Positions 27,584 through 40,822 are shown, counted from the first letter of the stretch. The stretch: 64,000 nt of DNA from Sycobia sp. Sy_11 (GCA_018907035.1 JACCIC010000003.1:7981001-8045000), one strand, 5' to 3'. The notes: generated by a model not told the origin, from the sequence alone. Made by a program: numbers and translations.

Positions 27584-28364
27584 GTGTGCGTGTGTGTGCG
27601 AATATATAACAAAATTTATGATTCTGACGTAATTTCTATACTATGATTTTATTGACCAGACTGAATGAATAAATTTAAGCATTAATGAAACTTTATAGTA
27701 GAATTGAAAGACTTTATAATAAACAGTCTATATTGGTATAAATATTAAATTAAGTCATGATACTCTTTTTAGCTTTTAATGCTTTTTGAAACCTAGAAAA
27801 TTTCAACTTATATCTTTATAATTACAGGCTAATATATGGCTTTGAGAACATTATTTTCCTCTGGATTTCTATTACTACTTTCTAAATGAATCAAAACTGA
27901 AGCCACTGTCTCCTCCCGTTTTTCCATTTTAAATTGGATTCGATTAAATATGGATACGTCCTTAATGCAATTTGGCCCGGGATTATCCAAAGCGTCACCA
28001 CGGCAGATCTTCCGGGCTATGCGGAAATTTAATAAAATCGCACGAATGATAAAGGAAGTCTACCGACGTGTGCAGTGCGCACTAGTTTTATATCATTCTC
28101 TCTTTATCTGTCAAACGGATCGTATGGGCGCACGGGGTTCGTGCCGGCATAGTCCAATTACTGCTGTACGTATTAGGGGACGAATGGACAGAGGGGAAAG
28201 GTAGGGGGCGGAGATAGAGAGGCAAACAGATGCCGTTATCGTTCGCATGCCGAAACATAGATATCGGAATAATGGGAGCGGCGGCTCAGGGTCTGCAAGA
28301 AATACCCGACTGTCAAAGGACGAGAACGGGCTCGTCATTACACCTGCACGAAAAATAAAGAATT

Positions 28365-28369
<5 letters not shown>

Positions 28370-28431
<62 letters not shown>

Positions 28432-28433
28432 CA
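28370..28433. repeat. (GA)n microsatellite
   Basis: About 64 bp of GA with one AAAG and one ACAG interruption. Confidence 0.95.
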
Positions 28434-28814
28434 GAGAAATGATATGGTCAATGAAGGTATCGAATGAAATATAGGGTAGGCGGAAATGAGAAAGGGAAGC
28501 GGCTGCAGAGAGAAAGAGAGAGAAAGAGAAAGATAGTTCCGCTTCACTATCCGTCAAGGATTATAACTTTTCGCTTCCGCCTATCGATTTACGCGTGCAT
28601 AAATCCAGTTTGACTCTTCGGCAAAAGTCACAAAGAAATTCAAACTTTTTTCTGCTTCCATTCGAGCGATTTCCAAACAAAACGGATAGCTGGGGATAAA
28701 AATCAGTCAAGAGGTAGGAATGAATAATGAAGCGATTGCTGCGCGAGTAAGGCTTTTAATAATTAAATAAACGATGGCAAAATTGGAAAACAATAACGGG
28801 CGCGCCTGAACTTT

Positions 28815-28895
28815 CTCGGCCGGGAATCGAGCTCGGGACCTTCCATTTTTCGCGACGCATGTCAGGCCAAGCTTCTTTCCAACTTGTCCTTATAT
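28815..28895 (-). mobile_element. tRNA-like (SINE-like) segment
   Basis: Read on the minus strand, this contains an A-box-like element (AAGGACAAGTTGG, 28891-28879) and a B-box-like element (GAGCTCGATTCCC, 28834-28822, one mismatch to the usual TTCGA core region). The linker resembles tRNA D- and anticodon-arm sequence (AAGCTTGGCCTGACATGCG). The A-to-B spacing of about 57 nt is wider than in a standard tRNA and closer to a long-variable-arm tRNA or a tRNA-derived SINE head. I could not fold a clean acceptor stem, so I do not call a functional tRNA. No obvious 3' tail or target-site duplication is visible. The function would be an RNA polymerase III internal promoter. Confidence 0.42.
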
Positions 28896-31722
28896 CGCCG
28901 ATATACTGACTATTTCACTTCCTGTCATACGTGGCACAATGCATTTTAGCAAATTGTTTTTTTAACGTCCGAGCTTACGAAATTCTTATATTGTCAGTAA
29001 TATTTTTTTGAACATTTTTTTTTAAATTTACAGCACGTAGGATATCAACTGTTAATTATAGCTATACATCTCAATAAATTTATTAAGATAACATCACTTC
29101 ATTATTATCCGATTCCCTTATAATACAATACTTGGATAATATTTAAAATTCAATTTAAGCTTTAAATTTCTATTTTATATATCAAATTCCTTACTTTTTC
29201 AATTGTTATATGATATCAAAGAATCATAAATTTCGGACAATTTCTGTTTTTATTAAATTAATAAAAAATTACTATACACTTGATCATTGAGCAATCGTAA
29301 TTAATAAGTAATATTACAACTAGAATGTAATAAATTTTGCTTATAAATTTATAACATACTTTATTAAATTAATTAAATTAAAAGAAAATTTAATCAACAA
29401 GCAAATAATTTCTAAAAGCTATTATTATAACTTATTTAACTATAAGTTATAATAAAGTAAATGTACAAATTGAAATATAATGAAAGAATTACTAGAGTTT
29501 CATAATAAATATTTGTTATTAACTGGAGCACTGTTTCGATAATTTCAACATTTTCAACGATGGTCAGTTCTTCTATTAAAAAGTTTCTATGAATTTATAG
29601 TGAAGTACAGTGGTTGTTTAATCCACATGGTAACATTAACTATTTAAATTTAGATTGTTAAAAAAAAAATTTGGATTATATACGCAGGTTATACTGAAAA
29701 TAATTAAAAACACAACATGATAGAAGAGGCTAGAAGTACCGCTAGACCACGAAAATATAATTAACTATCGCTTTTTTTTTCAAAAACGGTTTAATACTTG
29801 ATACGATAAATATTGTTGAAATAAATTAATATACCCGATAAACATAAACTATATTATTGGAATTAATTGAAACATTTTTTGGGTTGATTACATAGATGAA
29901 AGTGGCTTTATTAAAAAAAAAAGAATTATTAAATTAACCCGAACCGTTAGTCCGTTAAAACTTATTAAAATTTGGTGCGGAGTTCAAATTTTCCGACACG
30001 CTTGTATAAGATTAATTTACGAAACTCGTAAAATCCAAAGTTTATGCTCAGTAAAGCTGGTAGTTTTTTTTTTCGTTTTTTATCTGATTCCTGAACGAAC
30101 CCTTCGCATATAGGCGCAATATTAATCATCCGCTCGAAATTTTTTCCCTGCGGCGAGCCGTAAACACGACGAAATTTCACGTGTTAAAATCGAAGTTTTC
30201 GGCGTTAAGGTGCGACGCGATTGGTGCACCTGCCCCTTTTCTTTTGTTTTCTTCTTCGTTTCTTTTCTTTTTAGCCATTGCGTCGTCACAGCAATCAAGA
30301 TCGGTGCCTCGGCGCGCGATTCGAGGAGCCGGGTCTGATGGAATTGCGACTAAACTGAAAATGCGTCGCGGGTCACGGGCTGTAGGGGGTGAGGGGGATT
30401 GCCAGATTTGCCTGATTCCGATTTGGACTGGTATTCCGTGGACTCTCCTCTCTCCCGCCCCCACCACCTTCCTCGCCCCGATACTTTTAATTGTTTCGGC
30501 ATTAAATCTTCCGCTCGTGCCTCTTCTATATAGTTTTGAGGCCATTTCCTGAAAGTAGCACGGGCGAGTAGGGAGCGGAGGGCGAAAACTTGGTTTGACT
30601 TATTACGCCAGTCGGCGGCCGTCCTGCCGTGGTAAAGATATATATAAGTTTACTTAGTTCACTACGATAAGAACTGCAGTTTTCAACACTTTCGTTTATT
30701 TACGGGGGGGGGGGGCTCTCGAACAGATCGTCCGTGCGCTTTGTCGGGGAGTTTTCTCAAGAAATTCTTAACTATTAGGATAACGTTGCAAGATTAATTA
30801 CATACCAAAAGCGATTACGTAGAGGGACGAAAGAATTTATCTACATATTTTCTTTATAATTGATTAGAAACGTTGTCTTTCTTAAGCTTGAGAAACGTTA
30901 TATATTATAAGTTATTATATTTATAGTATTATATTATTTTTATATTATTATTTTATTTATATTATTATTATTTTATATCATGATTATAAAAACAGAAGGC
31001 AGCTTTAAGGCATTCGTCATTAATATTAAAATTAAATGACGTCAATTGATAATTTATTTATTTAATTAAAAGCATCTTTAATAATGCGATTTTAAAAAAT
31101 TAATTTTCATTTGCGACTAGCCGTACAGCTGATCGTTCTTAATTTTCTAACTAGAAGCGAATTGCACGGGATTACAAATTGCGGATAATTGAACGCGCGT
31201 TATTCCTCCAAATGACTATATATAGACGAGGGAGACGATAGAAAATTGTTTTACCGCGGGAGGTGGGAGCGTGGGGTGGTGGGTGCATTAATTTTTTTTT
31301 CCATTACACTTAACCTACATTCCCTCGGTTATATTATTTCGTTTCCAGAACTATCTATCGCCTAAAATGTTTCGGGCTGTATAACGGATCTAATAACTGT
31401 TTGAAATTTTGAATTAGAGAAAATGGAATCGAACGGTCGCGTGATATCTGGAAAAGGTAATGGGGCGTATTGCCACTTACACGCATACCTATATACGTAT
31501 GATAAAAACATCCTGTTAATTTGCATTCGGAATTCTCGCGCTCCCGTACTCGATTACGCGTGTAGGTACAGAACTTGTGCACATTGCATTTACAGTCGAT
31601 TTCGGCCGTTATAGGAGATTCGTATAGGGGAAATTGCCGGGCGCTCCTTTCCTCTTCTGCCCTCTGAAATGAGTCGTGCCACGAGCATAATAATTGCATT
31701 TCGCACGTTCCTCGTTGCATAA

Positions 31723-31725
<3 letters not shown>

Positions 31726-31768
<43 letters not shown>
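31726..31768. repeat. (TA)n microsatellite
   Basis: About 43 bp of TA dinucleotide. Confidence 0.95.
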
Positions 31769-31773
<5 letters not shown>

Positions 31774-34700
31774 CTATTTTATTTCAACGGAGCTTTTATC
31801 TAATGTCTCAGGGCCGTGAAGAGTATTTGTGTTTAATGTTTATGCAAGCCAAATTTACAACAGTAACGCACACAACAACGGGATAATATTCTCACTGTTG
31901 GAAATGGAGATTATACATATTAAAATATATATATGAGGAAAATAACGTTATTTCCCAGCTCTCCGGGGGGACAAAATATAATTACGTTGTAATAAAAATT
32001 TATGTCTGGCTACATTATTATGTAATCCATTTAGCACTACATCTTTGTTATTAGTTTAAGGTAAAAGTTTTATGCTGTCTCAATCAAGAAACATAGTTTA
32101 ATATTTAACATAAATAGCATTAATTCCTGTAAGTCGTGATTATGCCTAATTAATGTATAATGGGTCAATTTTCACCTAGTGTGACTTATATCAAAAAGTA
32201 AAATAACTGCCGAGGGATAAATGATCAACTTCTGAACTCGAATCGAAATATACTCGAGAATGGAATTGTTTCATAGGGGACAATAGAAGCGATTGCGAAA
32301 ATGATGGGTAGGAAGTTAAAAATTGCATACACCGCTGAAAACCGTCGAACTATCAGAAAAATCTTCGTTGCTGATCTTGCAAAGATTCCATTGTCTATAT
32401 CATATATATGTGTGTCTGTGTTTGCGTGTTAAAAAAGTTTCCAAGAAGATACGGCTGATGTCAGGGGGAACGTAGTTCCAGCTCGAGTGCAAGTTTAGAA
32501 AATTCCTATGTATTATATACATATACTTAAGAACGATTGTAAGAACATTCTCACTGGTAGCTTTTGCACAAATACGATTCTTGAACGTGAGTTTGTAACT
32601 GATTCGTTCCACATGGATATAATATAGTTTTAGAGCCAACTAAAGAAATCATTTTATAGGGTTCAAACTCGAAATAAAATTCTACGTTATTGCAGATTTT
32701 CGATTACAATCTTACTTCTCCGCTTTTGTTCAAAAACATTCGAAATTATCTGTTTGCCATATGTATTATATGCGCACTTGCGAATATCAAATTTCCTTTG
32801 GACGCGATTGCGAATGTAAGGGTATAACATTTCAAACACTCGAATTTTCGAATTATTCGCGCTTCTGTCGGTCGTCAATACAGTTTTGAAAATTATTCAA
32901 CAATTATTATCGACCGAAAACAAAATCAGATACTCGTTTTATCGTCGATTCTTCTTTGCACGCTTTCGCGCAGTGAAAAAAGCTCCAGAGAATCTCTCGT
33001 CGAGCGTTTTATAGTTTAAGAGCGAAGCAAAACCAAAAAAAAAAGAAAGAAAATAAAGAAGAAAATAAAGGCGAACTTTTACCGCATTAATTGCGCCGCA
33101 TGTACATTAAGAACTGGAAAATTTCTCCGTTCATCAAGAACTCGTTCAATGATGGAACTATTAAATAAGCTTCAACAGCCTACAGTCAACCCCCTCTGGG
33201 ACTCTCACTCCAACTATTGTAAAAGAAACGCACATATCGTATTCGAAAGGCACATATACGGGCTCTCCGACGAGAATCGCCTCCCACCTGCCCTTCTCCG
33301 CAGGCTAATGGGGTAAACACTACATATATATATATATATATGCATATATATACGTTTATATATACATATAGCCGCTCATTATCTTATGAATATACTGTAC
33401 CTACGTTATCGAGGCCGTTTTATCGGTCAACAGGCGAGGAGGATCGCGCGCCCGAGCATTAACCTACTTATTCTTATTCCGGACGAGCGGGGTGAGGGGA
33501 TGGATTATCAAGAGTAGGAAAGGTCACGCTAGATTAGAATTATGCAGTTTCGAGATTAGTCGCGAGCCAAGCCATATTGTTTTCGTTGGAAATTGTCGGG
33601 GTGAAGGGAGTCCGAGATCGGAAGCATGCGCTCGCTATCCGCGATTATTTCGCGTCCGTTGGGTTTTCATTTTCTGTTTTATTTTTCCTTGAGCGTTTTA
33701 TTCGCCGTTAATTTCCGGATATCTGCGCGAGCGTGCAACGGTTCTTTATCGCAAACGAGCGATAAAAATCGGGAATTTCTGCTTTTCATATTTACTTGAC
33801 TCTTAAAAATGTTCAATTATTGCAGCTTCCTACATATGACTCTAATAATTAATATTTTCATGCTGGTTTTTATACCACTGATATTTTTACTATTCTTCAT
33901 TTTTCCTATCAATATTATGTCGTAGCAATTGAATTATCGCGTCGATTTACACCTGAGCGGGAAACAAATTAATTATAATTTGCTGCTTATTAGCTGCTTA
34001 ATAAGCACTCGTAATCAGTAGTCAGGCAAATGTCCACATTGGTTTTATATCTCCACGTAGTTAAACATATAATATTAATAGCGAAATTAATTTTTACTGT
34101 ACGTTTAATGAGGAACGAAGCGGCAATTCATATTTTGCTGAATATTTTCTTCATTGCTTTATTTTAAATTTGTGCATCTACCCGATCACCAAAAATAATA
34201 CGATTTCGGCATGCCTCGTAATTTTATTATGTTAACTGTATATAATAAGCAATCATTAGTTAACGAAATTTGCTGATCGATATTGACCCAAATTATACAT
34301 TTATCGATGTATTAAAGTATTAATAAGTATATAAATAAATCAGTGACAATATTGTAATTAAACGATGAAAATTGGACTCGGTTTTTATTCCCGTTTTAAC
34401 TGTAATAGCCTTCAAATAAATTCATATAATAAATTAATTTATATTACATGCATTACGTTGGTTGTAAATTTTCAATACTAATGCGCTAAAAACGACATTC
34501 ATTAGAAAATAAAATGATAATTTTTTACCCAAAATGAAAATAACAAATATAATATTTGTTGAATTATTTAAAAAAAAATTTTGTCACTATAAAATAATAT
34601 TCTAATGGCATCTGTCAACATAAATATTTTTAAGAAAATAAAAATTAGAAGCAGAAATTATATAACATAGACTAGCTCAAAATTAGATTATTATATTATT

Positions 34701-36818
34701 AAGAGTTCATCTTAATAGGATATTTTCAGCAGCTTTACTTCCTGATCGTAGACAAATAGTCGTATATAACATTGAAATTTTCATCGCTTTCAAGCTGGAT
34801 CAATTTTTTTCCTCTGCTATCAACGATTAATGAGTTTGAGGAGATAATTGATCGTTAGCTAAATATGCTGTTATTATCAAGTGTTTCTGTTCAAATCATT
34901 TCTCACCTTGATCTTCGCTGGAAAAATTCGTACTTGACAAATCAAAAAAACACGTTTTTAACCCAATATTAAGCTCTTCAACTTATTTACGATAATAGAA
35001 CGAATTTACTTCTTAGAAAATTACAAGGACATTATCATTATTATACGCACAAGATAAGTATATTACGAACATAATAAGAAAGTGCTCTAATTGAGCTGAG
35101 TGCCAAGTACGATAATTTTTTCGGCTTAATTGAAGCAGCGAAATTTGCGTTTTGCGGACGGAGCCTCGTACATGCGCCGATAATTAATTAATTTTCTGTT
35201 TTTCGAGAGGCATCGAGTGGAAATCCACCGTTGCCGTTTTCGGGTGGCCAAAGGCTCTGCACGGAGCCGCCGCGATGAATGGAGCGCGACGCTGTGGCCA
35301 TGATCGGGGGGCAAAGAAGCCGTGGCAGGTCAAATTTTTCGTACGATTCCAGCCTAGCTATATGCCTTTCGTTTTGGAAATTTCTTCGATTTCATGTTTG
35401 AATTCATAATAGAAAGTCAGTTAGTTATTGACATTATAATCGTAAGCAGTTTCATATGTTTTAATGCAAAAAAACAATATATTATGTCGTACAATTATAC
35501 TTAACGATAATATATTGTTAATACCTATTTAAAGGCGGGTGGAAAGTCTTCGGTCTGACACTGGGATGGAATTAACAGCTGTTATTTTTGACTTTTATTC
35601 TATAAAACTATAGCCCATTAGTTTCTATGTAGATTTTTCATTCAATTGCTTTCTTATTATTAATTTGAGAGTATACTGAAAAATATTACTTTCTTGCTTA
35701 AATGGAAACCTACGATGTTCGAATACATCCACACAAAGGGTTTAATATCATTTCAATAGAACGAAAAATTAAATTCGACACAGAAGGGCTTTTTTCTATT
35801 GTAGTGATTTTCTGAATTAAAAAAAATATATCTGTTGAGAATCTCTGAAGGACCATTCGCTCATACTATCCCCTTATGATTACTACTAAGAATTAGTCGC
35901 ACGTAGATCGTACTACCAGGATATAAACTGAATTGACAGCCGATATTTTATTTGAAAACTGCATGACGGAGAAGGTTGATGATAAATGAATGCCGGTGAC
36001 GTTCGATGAAAAATTGATCCGGGAGATTCTGTTTACTTCAAAAATCTGTCGGTACACAAGCAAAAACCCAACGAATTTTCGGTCTGATTTATAACTGTGA
36101 ATGAAATTTGGATTCATAACCATATGTCTGGAAAGAAAGAATAATAAATAAATGCTACAGTAATTAATTTCAAGGGTTTGAAGGAATTAGTTGAACTGTT
36201 TACCACGGGAAAGGTCCAATCGTAGGTGCCCAATATTATATTGCCAATAATAACTCCAACTTTTATGACCTCAAATACTGAAGAAAAAGAAAATCTTATT
36301 TTAACAAGAAGTCGATATTTACGCCGACTGTAATCACCGAATCGATTGATTATTAGGTGTTAAATCTGAGAAATGTCGGTGGTTCCTAGCGAGTATTTTC
36401 TGTTGTTTTCCAACTTTAAAAAATAACTTGAATTTGAGAGCAACGAAGGTATCTGTATTGTAAATGATTATTTCGAGGGACCGAATAAGATAGGATTTAA
36501 GTAATAATCTTTAGTATTATATTTTTCTTTATTGCGACAGAAAAAAATTACGCCATTTTCGTTCACTAAAACGAAATAATTCACTTTTTCATTTAAATTA
36601 ATATTTTAAACTTAATAATTCTCTTTCCACTTCAATTAATGTTTATAATTAGTCTTACGGCCTCTTGAAAAACAGACCTACAGCCACGCGGCAACCATAC
36701 TTTAAGCAAATTGAACAACAACTCACCATTTTCTATAAATAATACAAAAGAGACGAAAGAAAGGCTTAATCAGCCAAGTCTGTTTAAGCTGTGCTGTTTA
36801 TTCCCGAGCTCTATACAC

Positions 36819-36822
<4 letters not shown>

Positions 36823-36856
<34 letters not shown>
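36823..36856. repeat. (GA)n microsatellite
   Basis: About 34 bp of GA dinucleotide. A GC-rich patch with a G homopolymer follows near 36980-36996. Confidence 0.9.
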
Positions 36857-36859
<3 letters not shown>

Positions 36860-37709
36860 ATTGCGTGCAAATTAATCGACAATCATTGCGAATAACACAA
36901 CGGTGAAAGGCAAGTACGGCGCTATATACGTCGACGTTCAATTAGTCGGATGCCAAGAGCGTTATCTCGTCGCGGTTGGGGAGCGAGGGGGGGGGGGCGC
37001 AGAGGCGCGCAAAAGCTAATCGTAATTGCTTCGACAAATATGGTTCGTATATGTATACATTTATGTGTAGGAGCACGCGGTGGTGCGCGAATTTTGAATT
37101 ACTTCCCATACGACGGCTCAAATATGTTTGCGATGCGATATTACAGGGATATCTGCCTCTCTAACGCTCTGTCCATTTCGTTGTTGAAAAAAAGCTGAAA
37201 TTGTTGTCTGTAAATGGATATAAATGTTTATCGCGGCACTCGTACACGTATCATCGTGCGTATATTGCGGGCAAAAGAGTTGTTGGATTCATCGCGCGAA
37301 TACACAGGCTATTATAAATTTTGACTTTCGTTCGCAGACACCGCGACGTACAATTTGTATCAAGGCACAGAATAATTTCCATCTACTCATGTACAAAATC
37401 GCGGATACATTCTTATCTTACAATAAAGCTTAGCGGGAAAATAAACAAGGTTGGACTAATTATTCCCACATTGGTATCGTAACATATCAACCTCTCATGA
37501 TATCTCATTAAAATATAAAACATGCCAGTATAATAAATTTTATGCGCCCTTCGTATGAAAAAATAAAATGCGCGAGAATGGTTAATAATATTTTGCAATA
37601 TGGTTTACATTTGATAGGGCGTAAACACGCTTCGAATTTGCATCGTCCATAAAAGTCAGATCCGTTTAAGGACATTCTAAGCTCGTAAATTCGAGAGATA
37701 CGGAGAGGA

Positions 37710-37737
37710 ACACACACACACACACACACACACACGC
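37710..37737. repeat. (CA)n microsatellite
   Basis: About 28 bp of CA dinucleotide ending in GCACGCA. Confidence 0.9.
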
Positions 37738-38576
37738 ACGCATTTGATACGAGATACATATCGAGTGTATGACATTACACATATGGATGCTTGATCGGCT
37801 CGATAGCAATATTGTTCTCATTTTCTGTTTTTAGAATATTAAATAATTCTATCAGTTCTCGTTCAGAATTCATAACTGCATTATTACCTCTAACGCAAAG
37901 ATAGATAGACAGATAGATAGAGAGAGCCAGAGAGCCATTGTTGAAATCTTTCTTTAAATGTATTTGCTTTGAGAATTCCAGCAGAGACAGTACATTTTCT
38001 CTATGGAGTCATCGTATTTCCGTTTCCATAAACTATAAAATAAATAAATAATTTTTTTTCTGCAAATTTCATTGCTTTGAAATTAACGAGTTCTAAAATT
38101 GTTAGACAATGAACTGTTTGTCCGCGCCTTCTTTTTTAACGTGGACTTATTAAATTCAGAATCGATCCTGAATTCTGAATACTCCAGGTAGTAGAGGAAA
38201 GCAGTCACATTGAGGATGGGATAATACACGGTTTTACCTCTATGCACTAATTACCGTTGCCATGGCGCTTAAAGCCACGCGTTAAGATGAAATTTTCGTA
38301 TCCGGGGCGTATTTCGAGTTTATATGTATATATATACATATACATCGTCAACCTAATTATCGAGCGGTAACGCTACATCAGCAATGTAGAATCTCGAGCA
38401 TGGCAATTTAAGGCCCCGGGCGAAGCTCGTATTATTTGCCACAAAGTCCCTATTTTGCATAATTCGTCATTTTCACCGGAACGGCCTTCGTAAATCCGCT
38501 CTTTCTGGTGGTCTTTTTCTTTTTCGTCCTCAACGAATTACGCCTCGCGTCTACAGTTCTTATATCCCTATATGTC

Positions 38577-38860
38577 CTAGACTATTTCTCCGTCCAGAAT
38601 CCTTGGACAGTAGGAGTCGTGAGCACCGCGCCGACGTGGACGAATGGGAAAGAAGAGCCGAGCTTCTTTCACCGGATGACGCGACGGACGGGGCTGAACC
38701 TCTTTGAGATATAACGGGTACCACTCTCGGCGATTCCTTCGGGGGAGGGGGTGGCAAATACGCTTTGACATTTTGGCACCGGGCCAGAGAGGATGATCGC
38801 GCGTCGACCGAGGAGGAATCCACGGACGAATCGGAGAAACTACGTCGTTTGGATTTTTAT
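38577..38860 (-). CDS. Competing Ser/Pro-rich open frame on the opposite strand
   Basis: An uninterrupted minus frame of about 90 codons begins just after an in-frame TAA and ends in a TAA. It contains KRRSFSDSSVDSSS, a YLPPPPPKESPRV stretch and repeated Ser clusters, the composition of a disordered, phosphorylatable region. No ATG starts it. The best acceptor near its beginning (GACGTAG) lacks a pyrimidine tract, and a GTGAAA donor-like word lies inside it. It is either a true exon of a minus-strand gene or the shadow of the plus-strand coding candidate. Confidence 0.27.
38598..38707 (+). CDS. Candidate terminal exon with poly(A) signal (unknown product)
   Basis: The acceptor CTATTTCTCCGTCCAG ends at 38597. 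The following frame (2 nt, then 35 codons) is open to a TGA at 38705-38707 and encodes an acidic, charged tail containing SREHRADVDEWERR and ending SPDDATDGAEPL. About half of the codons start with G. An AATAAATAAA motif lies 216 bases beyond the stop, with a GT-rich stretch after it, as expected for a 3' end. The exon enters in phase 1, which matches the exit phase of the candidate exon at 10083-10225 and would create a GAA codon at the junction. A competing minus-strand frame overlaps it. I do not recognise the product. Confidence 0.33.
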
Positions 38861-38922
38861 CAGCGAGCAGCACTATATGACGATCGTATTCCGAGTACAG
38901 ATCGCACGATTCTGCGTTGCAT

Positions 38923-38932
38923 AATAAATAAA
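38923..38932 (+). terminator. Candidate poly(A) signal
   Basis: Overlapping AATAAA hexamers (AATAAATAAA) are followed within about 15-40 nt by a GT-rich stretch (TTGTTGTTTTTCGG). The position fits the 3' end of a transcript containing the 38598-38707 exon. AATAAA is common in AT-rich DNA, so position is the only support. Confidence 0.35.
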
Positions 38933-38949
38933 AACGCTCTAGGCTTGTT

Positions 38950-40479
38950 GTTTTTCGGTCATGTGTACCAGATGATTGCTATAAACGGTCGTTAGAAACT
39001 GTTGATAACTTCGATCGCAAAAGCTATTGGGATTTCTTCAGCGAAGGACTTCAGCTTTAGTGCGACTTATTCGTCGAATGTTTAGGCTACCTTCTATTCT
39101 GGCCTCACTTCTCGAGCAGGCAATTTCAAACTTCGACGCTTCAACGTGCGAGGCATATCATCAAAAAACAAACATCAAAATAAAAGTACGAGTATCGTCA
39201 ATCATAGCTCGATGAAGAATCGTAATTTCGTAATTGACATGGTCCTAATGTCTTGTATGCTTATATAAACTACGACCGGTTATAATATATAATATATTAT
39301 TTCTGTATTAACATGAAACTTGTGATATACATATAATAGTTATGACTATTTTATAAATTTTCGAATGCGAGTAATTAATACTTTTTTATATATTACTTTA
39401 TTTAAAACTTTTATAATATTTAACTTCAAAAACATTAATAATTGGCTAATGATAAATAACTAACTAAAAATAAATAATACATTTAAATATTTAATTTAAT
39501 TTTATTTTAATGATCCATATAATTATATTTATTTGGAAATAGTGCAAAGCAATATAACTGCTTATATGTAGTCGACAAGTCGATGCGCGTGTTACAATAA
39601 AATATTATACAATTTACGATATTGAAAATATAACTAAGGATGTGATTAAGTATGGCATTTCAAATAATATTTAATATTAATATGAATTTAATCATATTAA
39701 AATTATTGAATATATATTCCTGTATTTGTTTCGAATTTCTGAATTTGTATTTCATTTGACAAGGGTCTAACAACCGAAATACCTGTCAGAATAAATTTCC
39801 TCTGTTATCTTCAGAGTAACTAACTGTTTTGTAATTCATTCGTTGTAAAAGAGAACAACAATCTTTGTTCATACAAACAATTTCAATGTCAGTTTAGATA
39901 ATTAAATAACATAATACGTGTTCAAAGAAGTTAAGTTCCTGGTATTTTCCAGATGAAAACATCTTGTTATCTTATTGAGGCCATTGATCGATTAATATTC
40001 ATTATCTCAATTCTGTAATTTTAAAATAAATAATCGAAACAGCTTTTGAATCATTCAAAACACTTCGTATATAATTTGTAAAAAGACTCCTTTATTTCTC
40101 TCCTCCCTGCCTCTCTTTCTCTCTCGCTCTCTCTCTCTCTCTCACTTTTTCTCTCTGGTACCTTAGATGACACGAGTCCTATAGAATATTTTATTTTATA
40201 CTGTATCTATTTTATTATTTTATTCGGTATGTTATTTGCTACTTTTCTTTCTTTCTTTCTCTCTCCGTTGGTATAAGTACATTTTTTGCTTTTTATATCG
40301 CCCGGAAAACAAATGCCACCAGTGACTTTGAAATACAATGGAACACAGGAACAGTATATCTCTCATTTCACCTGCGCAATTGCATTGGTCCCAGAGCTTT
40401 AGGTGCAACAGCTTAAGACACCCCCAAAAGTTGATTTGTTTTCCAAGTCTTTACTCCAAAAATACGAGCGCACTCGGAT

Positions 40480-40537
<58 letters not shown>

Positions 40538-40611
40538 CATGTCCTAGCTACCGTTTGCTAGGCGCTCTTCGAACATTGATGTACGGGGGGGGGGCGAAGC
40601 TACCATTGCGA
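38950..40611. other. AT-rich non-coding stretch
   Basis: Mostly AT-rich sequence with a CT-rich run near 40100-40160, TTTC repeats near 40245-40262 and a (TA)n array at 40485-40534. TTTATT words near 40090 and 40185-40225 could serve as minus-strand poly(A) signals for the candidate exon at 40822-40612. No gene is seen. Confidence 0.5.
40485..40534. repeat. (TA)n microsatellite
   Basis: About 50 bp of TA dinucleotide. A poly-G run lies nearby at about 40585-40594. Confidence 0.95.
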
Positions 40612-40822
40612 TCATTCGGCCTCCATGCCGGCCGCACACGTTTCACTGTGATCTATACCGCTTTCGATGCAAAGCATATTGATCACTGAGGGAGAATCCG
40701 TGCGCGCGCGCGCACTTTCGCCGAAGCTGCAGGACATCGGAGATTTTACACCGTGCAGGGCGGAGGAGAGGCGAGCGGTGTAGGGGTAGGGAAGATTTAG
40801 TGTGATTTTGCGATTGACGGAA
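40612..40822 (-). CDS. Candidate terminal exon behind strong polypyrimidine tract (unknown product)
   Basis: On the minus strand a near-ideal acceptor (CCGTCTCTTTCTTCGTCTCTTCAG) is followed by a frame of 1 nt plus 69 codons and a TGA at 40614-40612. The peptide is mixed in composition and rich in C-ending codons. It includes YTARLSSALHGVK, SFGESARARTDSPSV and a tail ending HSETCAAGMEAE. A second frame (entry phase 0) is also open to a stop at 40645-40643 and ends ALHRKRYRSQ. That second frame would match the phase-0 donor of the exon at 48191-48994. The acceptor tract itself belongs to a GA/CT-rich region, so some of its strength may be coincidental. No domain is recognised. Confidence 0.33.

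Larger units (their letters stand above)
25773..38596. other. Long non-coding block, probably intronic
   Basis: About 13 kb with no firmly supported exon. It holds (TA)n at 27539-27577 and 31726-31768, (GA)n at 28370-28433 and 36823-36856, a (CA)n at 37710-37737, a poly-G run near 30703-30713, and the tRNA-like segment at 28815-28895. A GC-richer block at 30180-30560 is open on both strands without good splice sites. A TATATATAAG element near 30637-30646 could be a core promoter. The rest (26.0-27.5, 29.0-30.0, 31.8-33.2, 33.8-36.8 kb) is AT-rich with nothing I can identify. Confidence 0.5.

Noticed and set aside
30177..30552. Two fully overlapping frames of about 122 codons on opposite strands
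   Set aside because: The plus frame opens with GTG, not ATG. Neither frame has splice signals or recognisable motifs, so chance openness is the simpler explanation.
35545..36085. Repeated word TTCGGTCTGA at two sites, considered as ends of a small transposon
   Set aside because: The two copies are in direct orientation with no extended similarity and no target-site duplication.
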